NCBI GenBank assembly: GCA_033065855.1
Contig: JAVXUO010000235.1
Span: forward strand, 310,001-374,000
Reading direction: 5' to 3'
Source: Escallonia rubra
Taxonomy: Eukaryota; Streptophyta; Magnoliopsida; Escalloniales; Escalloniaceae
Length of the DNA: 64,000 nt
Both the position numbers and the translations under genes were made by a program. Positions 46,257-58,361 of the stretch are shown here, piece by piece; within the stretch, counting starts at the first letter, position 1, and every line of letters starts with the position of its first letter. A model generated the notes under the pieces. It was not told the origin of the DNA, did not search any database, and saw only the letters and a list, made by a program, of their open reading frames with translations.

Positions 46257-47564
46257 ATTTTCCAGTGAACAAAATTGTGTTGTTCGTCTGCATCTTTTCA
46301 TGATGAGTATAGGTCAGTAGGTATAGGGGAAAACTGAGAGTGAGAAGTTTCCTTAGGTGAATTTTCTATGATGCCTCGAAGCTACGTAATCTTTCACTAG
46401 TTTTTGTTTCTGGTTCTACTTTGGCTTGAGTTAGTGACAATTGCACCTCTGTTGATACTCGAATTAGGATCCTACGAAGTACTTTACAGGTGTAGGTGGC
46501 CGATAAAGGCCTCTTTTGTCGTCATCTTGCCTTTTAGAGACCTTTTAACTGACAAATGGGAGCCTTTCTTGACCAATTGCACCTCCATTGGTCCCCCAAA
46601 TTCAGAAAATCCGGAATTATCTGAAGAATAATAAATCAGGAAAACTGCTCCTCTCAACCTCCATCACTAACAGCGGAGCCACCACCCACAACCACAGCAC
46701 AACCGACACTACCAGCACCGACATCAAAGACAAGAACTGGTTATTAGTCGCTAATGCATAACTTCATAGATTCAACTTCTGAATATGTTTATCTGCCGAA
46801 TTGACGGCAATTGGTTTTTAGACTTCATCCTGATGTAAAAGTAAGATTAAAATTGATTTTTTTTTAAAAAGTACGTAGTCTGGAGACTTTACTTGAAAGT
46901 TACCCATTTAGGCTTCTTGGAAAAATTGGCAGTATGACTATGCAGTAATGGAATTGACTCGAGGTGTTAAAGTGACACAAGTGCAACTAGCACCAATGGT
47001 GCTAGTTGCCAGCTTTAGAGCCCTCAGGTTGAACGATGGTACATGTAATGAGTAAAAAGTTGCTACTTTCCCACTCGGTAGTGTTGCTGCATGCATAATG
47101 GGTTCATTATATTACTGTACTCCTAAGTGGTAGGCAATGAGTTTGTAGCAAAAGGTAGCGTGTATTGCTATAGTAACCTCAGACCAGATGTCGAATCTCA
47201 CAAGAGGGGCTTAGATGACTCATCGTTGATGGGTTGGAGAAACGAAAGCATGTGACCTCTTTCCACATCGAGGATAATTGGGGTAAATGAAGGGCAAGTC
47301 GCATAAGATGCCATATCTGCTAGAGAGGGAGATCCTGAGATATGCTTGACAAGGTTAAGACGTCTCAGTTCAACTTCCAAATGGAAGTCTTTTGGTTCTT
47401 GATGGTGGTTCTCGATGGTGAAGGGCCTAAGCGAGGACGCTAAGGCATAAAGGAGAATGATTATGGCGCCGTTCAAGCAGTCCTCTTTTCCTATGATGTG
47501 TGAGATTCAATGCTATATGTTTCGTTTTGTCTCATTAAATTGTGCATAGATCCAATTATGAGCC
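46257..47564. other. Intergenic, no gene seen
   Basis: Two short frames (46404-46631 plus, 47198-47476 minus) lack recognised domains. Nothing else was found. Confidence 0.4.
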
Positions 47565-47734
47565 GAACTTGAACAACTTAGTTCGTAGAATCAAACTTGA
47601 GTGTTCAGTTTTGCTTGACGATTGGAACTCAACAAGTTTGCTATGCGCAGAGCTTGAACAACTTAAGTTCGTCGAATCAAAACTTTGAGTGTTCAGTTTT
47701 GCTTGACGAGTGGAACTCAAAAAGTGCGCGAGCT
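47565..47734. repeat. 85-bp tandem duplication
   Basis: Units starting at 47565 and 47650 share GAACTTGAACAACTTA-type sequence and TGAGTGTTCAGTTTTGCTTG with small differences. Non-coding. Confidence 0.7.
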
Positions 47735-50700
47735 TTGAAATGGTTAATTAAGCTTGCGTGTCAATGTCGAGTGAGCCTTTACCCAAGTTAACCAGCTGAA
47801 CTTATGAATACTTTGAACTATAAATTCCACCCTTCTACTCGATCAATCTGCGAAAGTAAGAATGCGAGGGAAGATAACAGTTACCTCCTTTTTGGTGTTA
47901 AAAACAGTTTGTATAACACTTTAACAAGATGCAGTTGGAGCTTAAACAATATATAGGAGTTTCATAGAAAAGATGTCGACCTTTTAACTTACGCTTGGCT
48001 CAGTTCAATAGCTTTGAACACCCAAGTTTTAGCTCTAATGAGCATGTTTATGTACAAAGTTGCTGGTTTTTGTATTACAAAGTAACGAGAAGAGTTAAAT
48101 GCATTTCCTTGGGTAAGTACCTAAGGTCCCTCCTCTTCTTCCCTATGGCGACTTGAAAGAAAATCAAGCAGGAACCAAAATGGAAAGGATATTGGCTTCG
48201 TTGAAAGGTGGCCACCTCCATATATTTGCAGACATACTACATTCATATGTGTCTTTAAATACCGGTTCAAATGAAACCAACTTCAACTGGGAATTACAAT
48301 CCACAGATGATATGACTTGTTTCAACAAAAAATAATGTTATGAACATGTAGCCATCGTTGGTATAACAATAAGGTTTCAATGAGACAACGTTATCGTAGA
48401 AACATGGACTGAGCATTGGAATATCAAATAAGGTTTTAATGCAACAACGTGTTCGCACAAACATGGCCCGATCATTGGCATCTCACAAATGCAGAAGCAG
48501 AGCAGCCCCCTTCATCCCTGAGAAAGTGTTTCGCACTGAGCAGCCCGGATTTCAGGAACATATTTTTCTTGTCCTTGGGAGATGGATGATTTCTATGGGC
48601 GAGTAGGATTGCCCAAAGTGATGGGCTCGAAGCCTCGACCCAGCCTTATTCCTTGGATTATTTGGTTTTTGTCTTGCTGGACTTGTGGTAGAGAGGCCGG
48701 GCTGGATAGTATCGTTCATTTGTTACTATTATATTTCTTGTTATTATTGTCATACTATTGTTAATATAGTCATTGCCATGGTCATCATCCTCCCATCATG
48801 GTGATTATAATCAATTTTCAGAATTATCTTAAAGCATGTGAAGACATGACGAAATATTATTCTTCCATTTTTTATTTTTTTTTGTTAATAAGAGAATAAC
48901 ATTGATAATTAAAAGGGTTACAGAGTTGCCCAACGGCGAGTAAAGGTCACGACATTCCCGTGACTTTGTGTATACACGACCACAAATGTCAGAAACTAAT
49001 AACGAACCTATAAACTTAAAATCAATTACAATTAAACTAAAGCAGAGCATATCTTACACTTTAGATTAACTTTAAGTAATAAGCATAAGTCTAAAGGTTA
49101 TAAACACACATGGTATACTAAAAAGAAAACACTATAAATTTAAACGACACAAAAAGTACAATGAGGAAGTCAACTGGAGCCGACGAAGATCAAAGATGTA
49201 CTCGGCAGTCAAAGGGATCACAATGCAAATATAAGAGGCATGGTTCACAATATTTTACCGGCGATTTCCCTCCAAAACACGACACCAATCAGCCGGGCAT
49301 CAAACCAACAATCACAAACAAGGCTTAAGCTAGACTGTGGAGTAAGGTTGTTCTTCCTTTTTTTGGGTACATATAAACATGGCAAAATTCAATTCGCAAC
49401 ACCGACGGAGAATTCGGAAATTTTGGTGGTGTTGGCAACGAAAACTAAAGGCATATCTAATCCTGTGACTTGATTATTGCATATAGCCTATGAAAATCAA
49501 TGTCCAATAAATGTTCCCAAGCGCATAACACAAAAAAGGGTTCAAAATACAAGATTATACAATATGTTCTCAAAAGTATATCGGTATAATAACTTGAGTA
49601 ATGCTGGTTGCTGATTAAATTAGAGCGATTTCTGTGCCAAGTAACGGGGATTCCTAAACCCCTGCATTGCCTAAACATTGGGTTCCAAGATTTTATGTTT
49701 AAAGGCAAGTGTTTTAAGAAAAATCTCAGTCTATAGGTTCTAGTTGCTACAAGAGGGATACAGTTTGCTTGTTTCTGCACTTTCGTTTTGGAAGTCGTCA
49801 CTGGTGATGTAGTCTTGGAAGAAGCATGGGGTGGTAAAAGGAATCCACTAGCCAAGCAAAGCAAGATGGAGAGGTCCCATCAAGGAGGTCTTGCATGTGA
49901 TTTACCTAATGCAGCATTATGTTCATCCATTCTGTTTACAGAATGTAGGTAAGCTTGTACTGGGGTTTCAAAAGATTGGGTTAAGCCGCTATTTCTTTTG
50001 CCTTTTCACACAGGAGATAGTCATTGAAGTCCCATGCATTGCATCCCACTATAGTCTCTTCCTTAGATTAGAACAAAAATGATCTCATGCACATGGAGTT
50101 TGTGCATCAGTACGCTATCTTTTTCTATAGGCTTCATCACGCGCACAAGAACACACGATCAGACATGCATTTCGAACAATTTGCCATAGAAAGAAAGACC
50201 AATATAACCAACAGAGATTACATCAGACTGCAAAAGAGCTTTAGGGTTTGGAATACCTGCTACAAGCAGAGAAACACGTTACACACCGATCATGTTTTAC
50301 ATTTGACGAGTCTCAGGTTTCAATTTCAACAGGTTACAGGTTTTAAGAAGAGGGTATACATCACAAGTTGAAGAGATTTTAAGAAGAGGGCATTGATGTA
50401 CAGAATTCAGTCTATCTGGTTAAGTTAAATGCCATTTTTACGGTGGGTGGAAAAAGTGGTAAATGTAAAAAGAATAAACAGATATTTCTTGCGAGGTGGT
50501 ATAATTTATTAGGATGGCACCATTTAGAAAGCCATCGATGTGAAATCCTTTTGTGCATGCAGTAATAAACATATGTTTGGCTTCAACTCTATTACATGCT
50601 TTCACATTCATTAATGAGGCCTGTGCCAATAGTACACATTCTTTTCCATGGGATGGGACGACTAGTGTGTGTCGATGGTGGGGTTGGGGGGGGTGGCGGG

Positions 50701-53160
50701 GGGAAGCTGGGATAGCAGGGAGCCCGAGTGTCACCATGAAGGCACACATATGAAGGCTATTCCCAAGTTCTCCTAAAAGCTTAAGCCAAGATGTTTTAAA
50801 ACTCAACTCAAATGTGCAGCTCAACATACGAGTAGGACTTATTTTGCTCTGATGGAGGATTATTCTCAATTAACAAAGGCATATTGCTATAATGTTGTCA
50901 CGCGTACTGCGAACAAAATGAGCTCAATATTTTATAATTTGCATATCCGAGGTACAATCCCTAAAAATTACGTGACAACCCTCTCTGTCGAATGGATTAG
51001 TTCTAATGAAGTGATGCTCCTTCAAGCAAGTGGCTGGTGATTTAGCCAATAGCTTAGCTTCTGTTTACCAATGCTTTAGGTTCAACGTCTGTTTGTTTTG
51101 TTGCTCACCTGTTAGTTATACTTGCACTCTTGGTAGTTTCTGCATATAGGAACCGTACTTCGGGTGATCTAAAGCTATTTGCATCTTTTCTATCATTTTC
51201 CTACCAATGAACCTGTTCTCATATTGAGATGATCTCTCTTTCCATATTCAAAACTAAGAGTCTTCGTCAAAAATTATATTACAAAATTCTACTACTTCCA
51301 ACTTAACTCTTCTTTTTTTATCAAGAAAGAGTTGTACCTCAAAGCAAAAGCAGCAAGATGGGGAATAGTTCTTTCTTCCTTCTCTCAACCACTAGCAACG
51401 TCATGTCATAAGGTTAAAGCTTTCGCCATCATGCAAGTAGCAGGCGAAGCTTCTTTCTTCTCATCAACTTTCCCTTTCTCTTGTTTGAGTTGAAACTTGA
51501 AAGTCGTGGTTACGCGTAACGTACAGTTTGGGAGTGACAGAAATGATGACCATATACTTGTGCGTGACGACTACCTACTAAAGTACTGCTAATGTCTTCA
51601 CTTCTCTGCTGGGCAGCATCAATGTCCAACATCCTAATGAGTGCATCACATGGAGGGATCAAATGATCGATCAATGGTGAATATTGAACATAGAGCTAGT
51701 GAGACGTGAGCGAGAAGTCACGTCATTTATTCCGGGACCTTGAATGTAACACATTGTTCCCGCTGTCACATTATGAAGTTTCATCCTTGCTACATATTTG
51801 TACTCTGTAAATTTCAATTGGCTTAATTGAATTGTAAACTTTTGTACGTACTTCACGGTTTACACAATTGTGAATTGTCTAAGTAAGATCTTCTTTTCTA
51901 CTTTTAGCTTTAAAAACCTTGTATTTTACCTTCTTCTCGCACTCTTACCAAATTTAGAACGTCTATTAGAAATCACTTGTTCGTAGGTAGGTAAAATGGC
52001 CGGGATTTTATCGATTGAACTAGTCTTACGAGTTATTTTAAATTTTTAGGTAAAATCTATCTATTTTTTTCTTTTTGAACACGCTGAATTAGTTAAGCTC
52101 GCGTGTTCAAAACATGGCAATTCTGTCAAGCGTCGTAGCAGCTTTATTCAATTCGACATGAAATTGCAAGAAGGAAATGTAGATGATTTTAACAGCTAAT
52201 GAGAAAAGTTCAATCTTTTCATGTCGAGATAGAGCACATTACATAGTTTAGTCACTGTTCGAAAGATAATTTGTAGGTATTGAAGAGAGCTTCTCATGAA
52301 ATCAAGAACTGGACTACAGTCGACCAGCCAATGTTAGAAGGAAGAGAATCTGTACACTGGGGCTCCTTGTAGATCTATCAGTAATTGTCGCTACAAGTGT
52401 GCACAGCGGTTAAAGATTAAACTTTAGTTAGATCACCAATAATCTTTAAAAGGGCATGTATATATAGGAAAAAGAAGAGTGTCTATTAAATGCATATGAT
52501 CAATCTGGAATTTTAAGTCAAGGCAGAATCCTGGTTGATGTATAGGACTGGGATGGTCGGACAACATATTTTCTGCAACACCCTAAAGACACCGATAACT
52601 GTGACTTCCCTAGTCTTGTTCATGGCCTTTTATGATGTCTAGAATGGCCGGCGTTACAACATAGCACATCTTATATTTAGCCTGACATGCAGTAACATGC
52701 CCCCGTTGTAAATTTGTAATATTTGGATGTAATTCATGATCAGTCCCTTGTTAATTTGAATTAGCAGACTGTTAGAGCAGTAACTTGGAATTTTAGGTTT
52801 AGTAATTTCTCGTAAATGGTGGTTTCTTTTGGATCTCGTTTGCATGTAGTGGTTTAGTTTGCCAAAACACCCAATGGTTAAGAACCTTTTAGAGAGAAAC
52901 ATATTAACACGGCGATCCTTCCAACAAAATTAGAAGCTGCATGTACACATGATGCTCAGAAGTTGTATTCCAAGTTGGTTTGCCATTCATTTCTCCTCTT
53001 CAATTCGTCTCTTCATTATACTGTAAAATACTTTACTATAAAAGCCATTATGATCAGCTTAACATTTATACAATTGGTGTGAAAGGGATTAGGATTGCGT
53101 AGGACTTCCATCACAAGGTTTAACATTTTGTGCATATAATACAGATACTTCAGCTAAACA
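47735..53160. other. Long intergenic, no gene seen
   Basis: 5.4 kb without a supportable gene. A loosely repeated 70-bp stretch at 48360-48490 contains AATAAGGTTTYAATG twice. Frames at 49457-49864 and 50438-50869 (minus, 135 and 143 codons) have no recognised domain and no splice context that I could find. The region may hide a non-coding transcript, but nothing in the sequence shows it. Confidence 0.4.
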
Positions 53161-53190
53161 TGCGTGCGTGCGTGTGTGTGTGTGTTTCTT

Positions 53191-53224
<34 letters not shown>
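53161..53224. repeat. (TG)n/(TA)n microsatellite
   Basis: A run of TGCG, TG and TA dinucleotides about 200-260 bases upstream of the first glycine-rich protein gene. Confidence 0.9.
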
Positions 53225-53238
53225 CACAAAATGTGGGC

Positions 53239-53385
53239 GACAGCAAAATCACACTAGTGCTGGTTCTCTACAGTTGTAGTTATTGTGGTGTGTTTCTTTA
53301 TCGGACCACTTTGTGGGGACAATAAGCCCTCCTCTTTAATTTCCCTTTTACGCGCTGCTCAAACCCTAGCAAAACCCTATATATA
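53239..53385 (+). promoter_or_regulatory. Promoter of glycine-rich protein gene 1
   Basis: A TATATATA box lies at 53378-53385, 39 bases before the ATG. Upstream, GACAGCAAAATCACACTAGTG (53239-53259) and TATCGGACCAC followed by TGTGGGG (about 53300-53317) have counterparts in the promoter of the second gene at 57265-57350. An AAACCCTA telo-box-like motif sits at 53361-53368. Confidence 0.6.
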
Positions 53386-53423
53386 CCCCTACTACTGCCT
53401 TTTCAATTCATAGTTCAAACACA

Positions 53424-54086
53424 ATGGCCATCAACAACGCTTTCACTATGGTTTTCCTTGTTTTATTGTGCTTGGGCATAAGCTCAGCTACTAGAGCCCT
53501 CTTCACATTTGAAGAGGGTGTTGGCTACACTCACGGGTCAGGCGGTGTCGTTGGATATGTTGCAGGCCACGTCGGTGGCGGTGGAGGCGGCGGCGGTGGT
53601 AGTGGTGGTGGCGGAGGAGTTGGTTCCGGAGGAGCGGGATATGGAAGCGGGGGTGGTGAAGGTGGCGGTGCAGGGTATGGTGCTGAAGGAGAACATGGTG
53701 GAGGAATAGGTGGCGGTGGTGGTGGAGGCAGTGGCGGCGGCGGTGGCAGCGGTGCAGGTGGGGCACACGGGGGTGGTTACGGCGGAGGTGAAGGAGGTGG
53801 CAGCGGTGGCGGCTATGGTGGCGCTGGGGGATATGGTGGCGGAGGCGGGCATGGTGGCGGAGGTGGAGGAGGTTCTGGTGTTGGAGGAGCAGGAGGAAGC
53901 GGTTATGGAAGCGGTGGAGGAGCTGGCAGTGGTGCCGGAGGAGAACATGGTGGTGGATTTGGCGGCGGCGGTGGCGGTGGTGCTGGTGGCGGAGGTGGCT
54001 ATGGTGCCGGAGGCGAACATGGGGCTGGATATGGGAGTGGGAGTGGGAGTGGTGAAGGTGGTGGACATGGTGGCTATGCCCCTTGA
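53424..54086 (+). CDS. Secreted glycine-rich protein 1
   Basis: 220 codons. A hydrophobic signal peptide (about residues 1-22, MAINNAFTMVFLVLLCLG then SSA) is followed by a conserved linker with ALFTFEEGVGY, then about 180 residues dominated by Gly with regularly placed Tyr, Ser, Ala, His and Glu. GGEHGGG/GAGYG-type modules recur. It ends in GGHGGYAP. This is the layout of class I plant glycine-rich cell-wall proteins, which are exported and may be immobilised in the wall through Tyr cross-linking. No RNA-binding or zinc-knuckle domain is present. The start is fixed by the signal peptide and a TATA box 39 bases upstream. Its paralogue lies 3.4 kb downstream in the same orientation. Long reverse-strand His- and Thr-rich frames are shadows of the GGN codons. 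Confidence 0.9.
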   Translation: MAINNAFTMVFLVLLCLGISSATRALFTFEEGVGYTHGSGGVVGYVAGHVGGGGGGGGGSGGGGGVGSGGAGYGSGGGEGGGAGYGAEGEHGGGIGGGGGGGSGGGGGSGAGGAHGGGYGGGEGGGSGGGYGGAGGYGGGGGHGGGGGGGSGVGGAGGSGYGSGGGAGSGAGGEHGGGFGGGGGGGAGGGGGYGAGGEHGAGYGSGSGSGEGGGHGGYAP

Positions 54087-56689
54087 GCATTACATCTTCT
54101 CATTATCCTACCTGCTTCCCTAAGCATACAAGTATTCTTCCCAATAATACTAAGAAATAATTGTGTGGTAAATTATGGTAAGAAGTTGGATGTATCAATA
54201 GATGCCCTAAAAGGGTTTCATTACTTTGTATTCTCTCTTCCAACATTTACCAAAACTAGTGAAGATATGGTTTCTATTACTCCTATGTCATTACGTGCTT
54301 GGCAATTAATGATCATGCACCCTTTTGTAAGAAAGCTACGTACTGCTCAATAAGAAAATCATCTTGAATCCAAGTGCATGTTGACCATTTAAACGAAACA
54401 GCCACTATAACATTCAAGCGAATAATGGATCGCCATTTTGCAACAAATAGTTCCTTACAACGGCCGTAACGCGTGTGACGACGGACCCCAATCTACAGGG
54501 TTCTTCAACTCGTCAAATTCCTTCTTATTTGCGTCCCATTTATTCGGATCGTTCAATGTTGTCATATCTATCTTCTCAATTCACTATTTGGATATGGGAG
54601 CCATTCAAGTAGACCCACCAGACTCTTCAGATTTCCAATTTTGAAGACATTAGAGCTACGGTGGGCACCCTTTTGTACGACTTTTGTTATATAGCTACTG
54701 ATTTCTACTATCATAGTATGACCAGAGTTTCATCAATGAATCTAAAGGACGCCAGATCCTTAGCAACTTTTGTCTGTCAAGTCAGGATTGACGTACATCA
54801 AGACTGGCTACACGACTCTTTGTTGGAACCGGATCTCTGCTACCAGCACTATTTGAACTGTTTGTTGGTGTTGTATTATCATATTTTCAGTTTGTTATTT
54901 TGCAAAACCATGGCCATGTCATGTTATTTAACTTTTGTAAACTGCTTTAAATAGCGTCCTTATTAATGCTATTCTCATCTTTTATCAACAAAACAAAACA
55001 AAAAAAGTAGAGGCACTTACTAACAAGAACAGTTCATAAATAACGGTCGGGAAATTTCTTTGGGACAAAAGTTTCTCTTTTTATTAATTTGGTTAAGATC
55101 CTTTCGGAAAACTTCAAGTAGGCAACTATGTCGTACTGGTGTATTTGAAAAAAGGAAGTCTACCAAAATGTAAATTAATTGCTAGAAGTTGTTCGACTGA
55201 AAGTGAAGTTGCTGGATAGAAATTTCAACCACTATGGGCAGTGAAGGACATGCACTAGATTACTCAAGAGAAAGATGTGCAGGGCACAGCAAAAGGGCAT
55301 ACAAACTACGGCCACTATACATGGCGTTACTGATCAGTGCAAAAAGCCTAGAGGGTTGGTATGTTGACCTCCAATCCTACGGAAGCATCAGAGTGCTGTT
55401 TGTTATAATTCCCCAGCAATTGTTTTTTTTTTTTCCCTTTCTTTTTAGGTAACAGTTGTTTCTAACTGTTCAGATGATAGACAAAATGGGGAGGGGGACT
55501 GATGGCTTTCCATATTTTTTCCACTTGCAAAGTTTATGATGTTTGCGCGACACTCTTTTTAACGCGATACATAAAAGCGGAGTTCAATCGATGAAAGTTA
55601 AAAATTCCCTATCATCATCTCCCTTGTGCATTCCGTGGAACAACTCAGTTGTTTCTAATTGAACCTTATATCTCCACTTTAACTTGTCCATATTTACAAA
55701 CCGAATATTCAAGAGCTATTTGGCATGGGAAAAATAATGGATAACTATGGCAGTGAGACAGAAAACTCTCATAAGGATGATCAATTGGTCATACACGTGC
55801 TCCAGTTTTAGTCATTTGAGCTCTGTTTTAGTTAGTATATGTCACAAATTCGCCACTAAAACTACATGTGGAGCGAATATATCATTTCCTCCACCATTTT
55901 CGTTAATGGAATGATTCAGAAACTAACCGCCAAAGAGTGGTTTAAGCAATCCATTAAGAGAGTGTTTGAGATTGATTTTGAGATAGTCAAGATTAAATCA
56001 GGTATGTGGGTGTTTGACAAAAAAAAAATTTAAGAGATTTAATCTCGCTCAAGAAGCTAAAAACTGATTAAATCAATAATCCTGAAAAGTGATGATTATG
56101 AAATAACCACTTTCCTCATTAGTAGGTTTGACCTTCTAATTTAACAAGTTATCTTCATGTTTTTCACAAAAAAGACATCTGGCCCTTCAACTAATTTGAG
56201 AAAGTTATTGTACGATAAGTACTAAGATAAGATTGTGGTTGTTTTTAATTTAAAATAAGAAATAAACAACTTTTCTAGGTGGCTGAGAATAGCTTTTTAT
56301 TATTTATTATATAGTTATCTTACAGATGAAAGTTATGCTTACATTACCTTTTTAAATAGATATTAAACTTTATTTATTGAGTGTCATCTATGGTGATTTT
56401 ATCGTAGTTAGACTGATTTAAACACATTTTATCCAAATATTTTTTGCACTTTAAGTTAGTTTACAACTACTTTGATCAAATAGCAAACTGATTTTGTTTA
56501 AACAGATGTTATCACGGAGGCCAAACTCCAATGATTTAAACCTTGATGCTTTTACAGGACAACCATATCCCTCGCATGTTTTAAGGCAACGAGCCCTTAT
56601 TTATTCGGCTCCACAACAAATGGACTGCCATTATGCAGCAAAGGCCTAAATTAAGCACTGCCGACTCTAGAGGAGGAGGACGCTTGATG
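54087..56689. other. Region between GRP genes, mostly unassigned
   Basis: The 3' flank of gene 1 and 2.5 kb of non-coding DNA. Short frames at 54438-54644 and 54661-54954 have no recognised domains. Confidence 0.4.
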
Positions 56690-56972
56690 TTGAAGGCTTT
56701 GATAATTTAGGAATAGCTACTGTTCAGTCCACATTTTTCAATATTGGAGGCACCATTGCTAATGCTTCTGAGCCAATTAGATACGTGAGTGGAAAAAAAC
56801 GGATACCCTCCATCATTTCACGAGGTATAAGTCAACTTTGCAAAAGTTTCATGATTCAAGTGATATGCATGGTAAGGCTCCAGTCAACACTATGTTTCAC
56901 CGCCTTTATAAAGCTCAGAGGCAAATATCACATATTTTGACTGAATATTCATTTGATTTTGATATCAGAAAG
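56690..56972 (+). pseudogene. Unidentified coding-like relic
   Basis: A plus-strand frame after the stop near 56672 reads LDVEGFDNLGIATVQSTFFN and continues to a point near 56790. There a run of seven A residues separates it from a second frame containing STLQKFHDSS and NTMFHRLYKAQRQ, which ends in TGA at 56970-56972. Joining needs either a frameshift or a splice (GTGAGT occurs near 56784). It looks like decayed protein-coding DNA, but I do not recognise a family. It overlaps the antisense exon ending at 56949. Confidence 0.2.
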
Positions 56973-57244
56973 TGAGAGAAGTCCGAGATTCGGCGAACTA
57001 TGCCAAAAAAAAAATATCACAGTCAATGTTAGTACATAACATGTTACATATATATTCTCAACATATACATGAAAATGTATAGTGACGGAGAGATTCAAGT
57101 CAGACCTCGCAATAATATATGAGAAAGACGATTTCTTCTTTTGATCGTCACCACTGTCTGGACTGATCCGCACTTCCTCCTCAGCCAAAAGTTTCTCCAA
57201 CTCCTCCCGGTGGAGTGGTTTGGCAACCCTAGTGAACGGATTCC
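56949..57244 (-). CDS. Last two exons of an unidentified gene
   Basis: The first exon (57106-57244) follows an AG acceptor at 57245-57246 and encodes NPFTRVAKPLHREELEKLL and AEEEVRISPDSGDD, an acidic, probably helical segment, then a KKK cluster. A 108-nt intron (56998-57105) has GT and AG ends. It carries a perfect TACTAAC branch-point sequence (plus 57028-57034) 30 bases before the acceptor and a pyrimidine tract. The second exon (56949-56997) continues in phase, ends in LSLSDIKIK and stops with TGA. No initiating Met lies in the first exon, so an upstream exon is missing, and the space upstream is the promoter of the second glycine-rich gene. This is probably a gene fragment or truncated gene; the family is not recognised. 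Confidence 0.4.
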
Positions 57245-57264
57245 CTACATGCTAATGTGTGAAT

Positions 57265-57424
57265 GACAGCAAAACCACACTACTAGTGTGCGTAGAGCAT
57301 GCTAAACAGTGAGTGTGTCTGTGCATCGGATCAATGTGGGGGCTCCAACTTCTCTTCTGCATGTGATTTCAACCACTACAGAAAATGGACACGGTTTTCG
57401 TGGACCCCGTCGTATCCCTATAAA
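57265..57424 (+). promoter_or_regulatory. Promoter of glycine-rich protein gene 2
   Basis: TATAAA at 57419-57424 lies 62 bases before the ATG. GACAGCAAAACCACACTA (from 57265, followed by CTAGTG) and GCATCGGATCAATGTGGGGG (about 57324-57343) match blocks in the promoter of gene 1 in the same order, indicating that the duplication included regulatory DNA. Confidence 0.6.
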
Positions 57425-57485
57425 TTGCCAGACTATCTTGCATGTCCAAGCCATGGTTGTGGGATTCAGACAAACATTCACTCCC

Positions 57486-58361
57486 ATGGCTACTCAGAAT
57501 TTTGTTAGTTTTGTTCTCTTTGTTTTGTTGGGAGTTGTAGGCATATGTTCTGCAGCTCGAACCCTCCTCAACTTTGAAGGAGGCGCAGGCTACAACCCGA
57601 GCCTAGGTGGTACCATTGGCTATGGTGCGGGCCATGGTGCTGGTGGTGGATATGGAGGTGGAGGTGCTGGTGGTGGTGGTGGGGGTGGTTCTGGTGGAGG
57701 TAGTGGATTTGGAGGTGTAGGTGAACATGGTGGTACTGGGTATGGAATTGGTGGTGGTGGTGGCACTGGCGGGGGATATGGAGCTGGTGGAGAGCATGGT
57801 GCAGGCTATGGTGGTGGTGGTGGTAATGGTGGTGGAGGTGGTTATGGGGTTGGAGGTGAGCATGGTGCTGGATATGGGAGTGGGGGTGCAGGAGGAGGTG
57901 GTGCTGGTAGTGGTGGCGGATATGGAGCTGGTGGAGAGCATGGTGTAGGATATGGCGGAGGCAGTGGCACTGGTGGTGGAGGTGGTTATGGAGGTGAGCA
58001 TGGTGGTGGTTACGGAGGTGCAGGAGGCGCGGGATATGGTGGTGGTGGTGGTAGTGGTGGAGGCAGCGGGTATGGGGCAGGAGGTGAACATGAAGGGGGT
58101 TATGGTGGAGGTGTAGGAGGCGGCAGTGGTGGTGGCTATGGAGCTGGTGGAGCATCCGGTGGCGGAGGCGGAGGCGGCCATGGTGGTGGTGGTGGCTATG
58201 CTGGAGGAGGAGCTGTGGGAGGTGGGTATGGCAGTGGTGGTGGAGAGGGTGGAGGTGCAGGAGGAGCAAACGGAGGTGGATATGGTAGTGGTGGTGGCTC
58301 CGGTGGTGGAGGCGGATATGGAAGTGCATACGGTGGTGGTCATGGTGGCTACGTCCCTTGA
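57486..58361 (+). CDS. Secreted glycine-rich protein 2
   Basis: 291 codons from the ATG at 57486. The in-frame upstream Met at 57309 would add 59 residues without a signal peptide and lies upstream of the TATA box at 57419, so it is rejected. The signal peptide is MATQNFVSFVLFVLLGVVG with ICSA at the cleavage region. The linker LLNFEGGAGY parallels LFTFEEGVGY of gene 1. The rest is Gly-rich with many GGEHGAGYG/GVGYG modules, ending in GGHGGYVP. It is about 70 residues longer than its paralogue, mainly through repeat expansion. The role is presumably structural in the cell wall. It is convergent with the USP-like gene downstream. Confidence 0.9.
   Translation: MATQNFVSFVLFVLLGVVGICSAARTLLNFEGGAGYNPSLGGTIGYGAGHGAGGGYGGGGAGGGGGGGSGGGSGFGGVGEHGGTGYGIGGGGGTGGGYGAGGEHGAGYGGGGGNGGGGGYGVGGEHGAGYGSGGAGGGGAGSGGGYGAGGEHGVGYGGGSGTGGGGGYGGEHGGGYGGAGGAGYGGGGGSGGGSGYGAGGEHEGGYGGGVGGGSGGGYGAGGASGGGGGGGHGGGGGYAGGGAVGGGYGSGGGEGGGAGGANGGGYGSGGGSGGGGGYGSAYGGGHGGYVP

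Noticed and set aside
53503..54123. Several long His-, Thr- or Val-rich frames overlapping glycine-rich gene 1
   Set aside because: They are by-products of repeated GGN codons in the real gene. Only the plus-strand frame at 53424 has a signal peptide and a positioned TATA box.
57309..57485. N-terminal extension of glycine-rich protein 2
   Set aside because: It lies upstream of or across the TATA box, has no signal peptide, and its paralogue lacks it.
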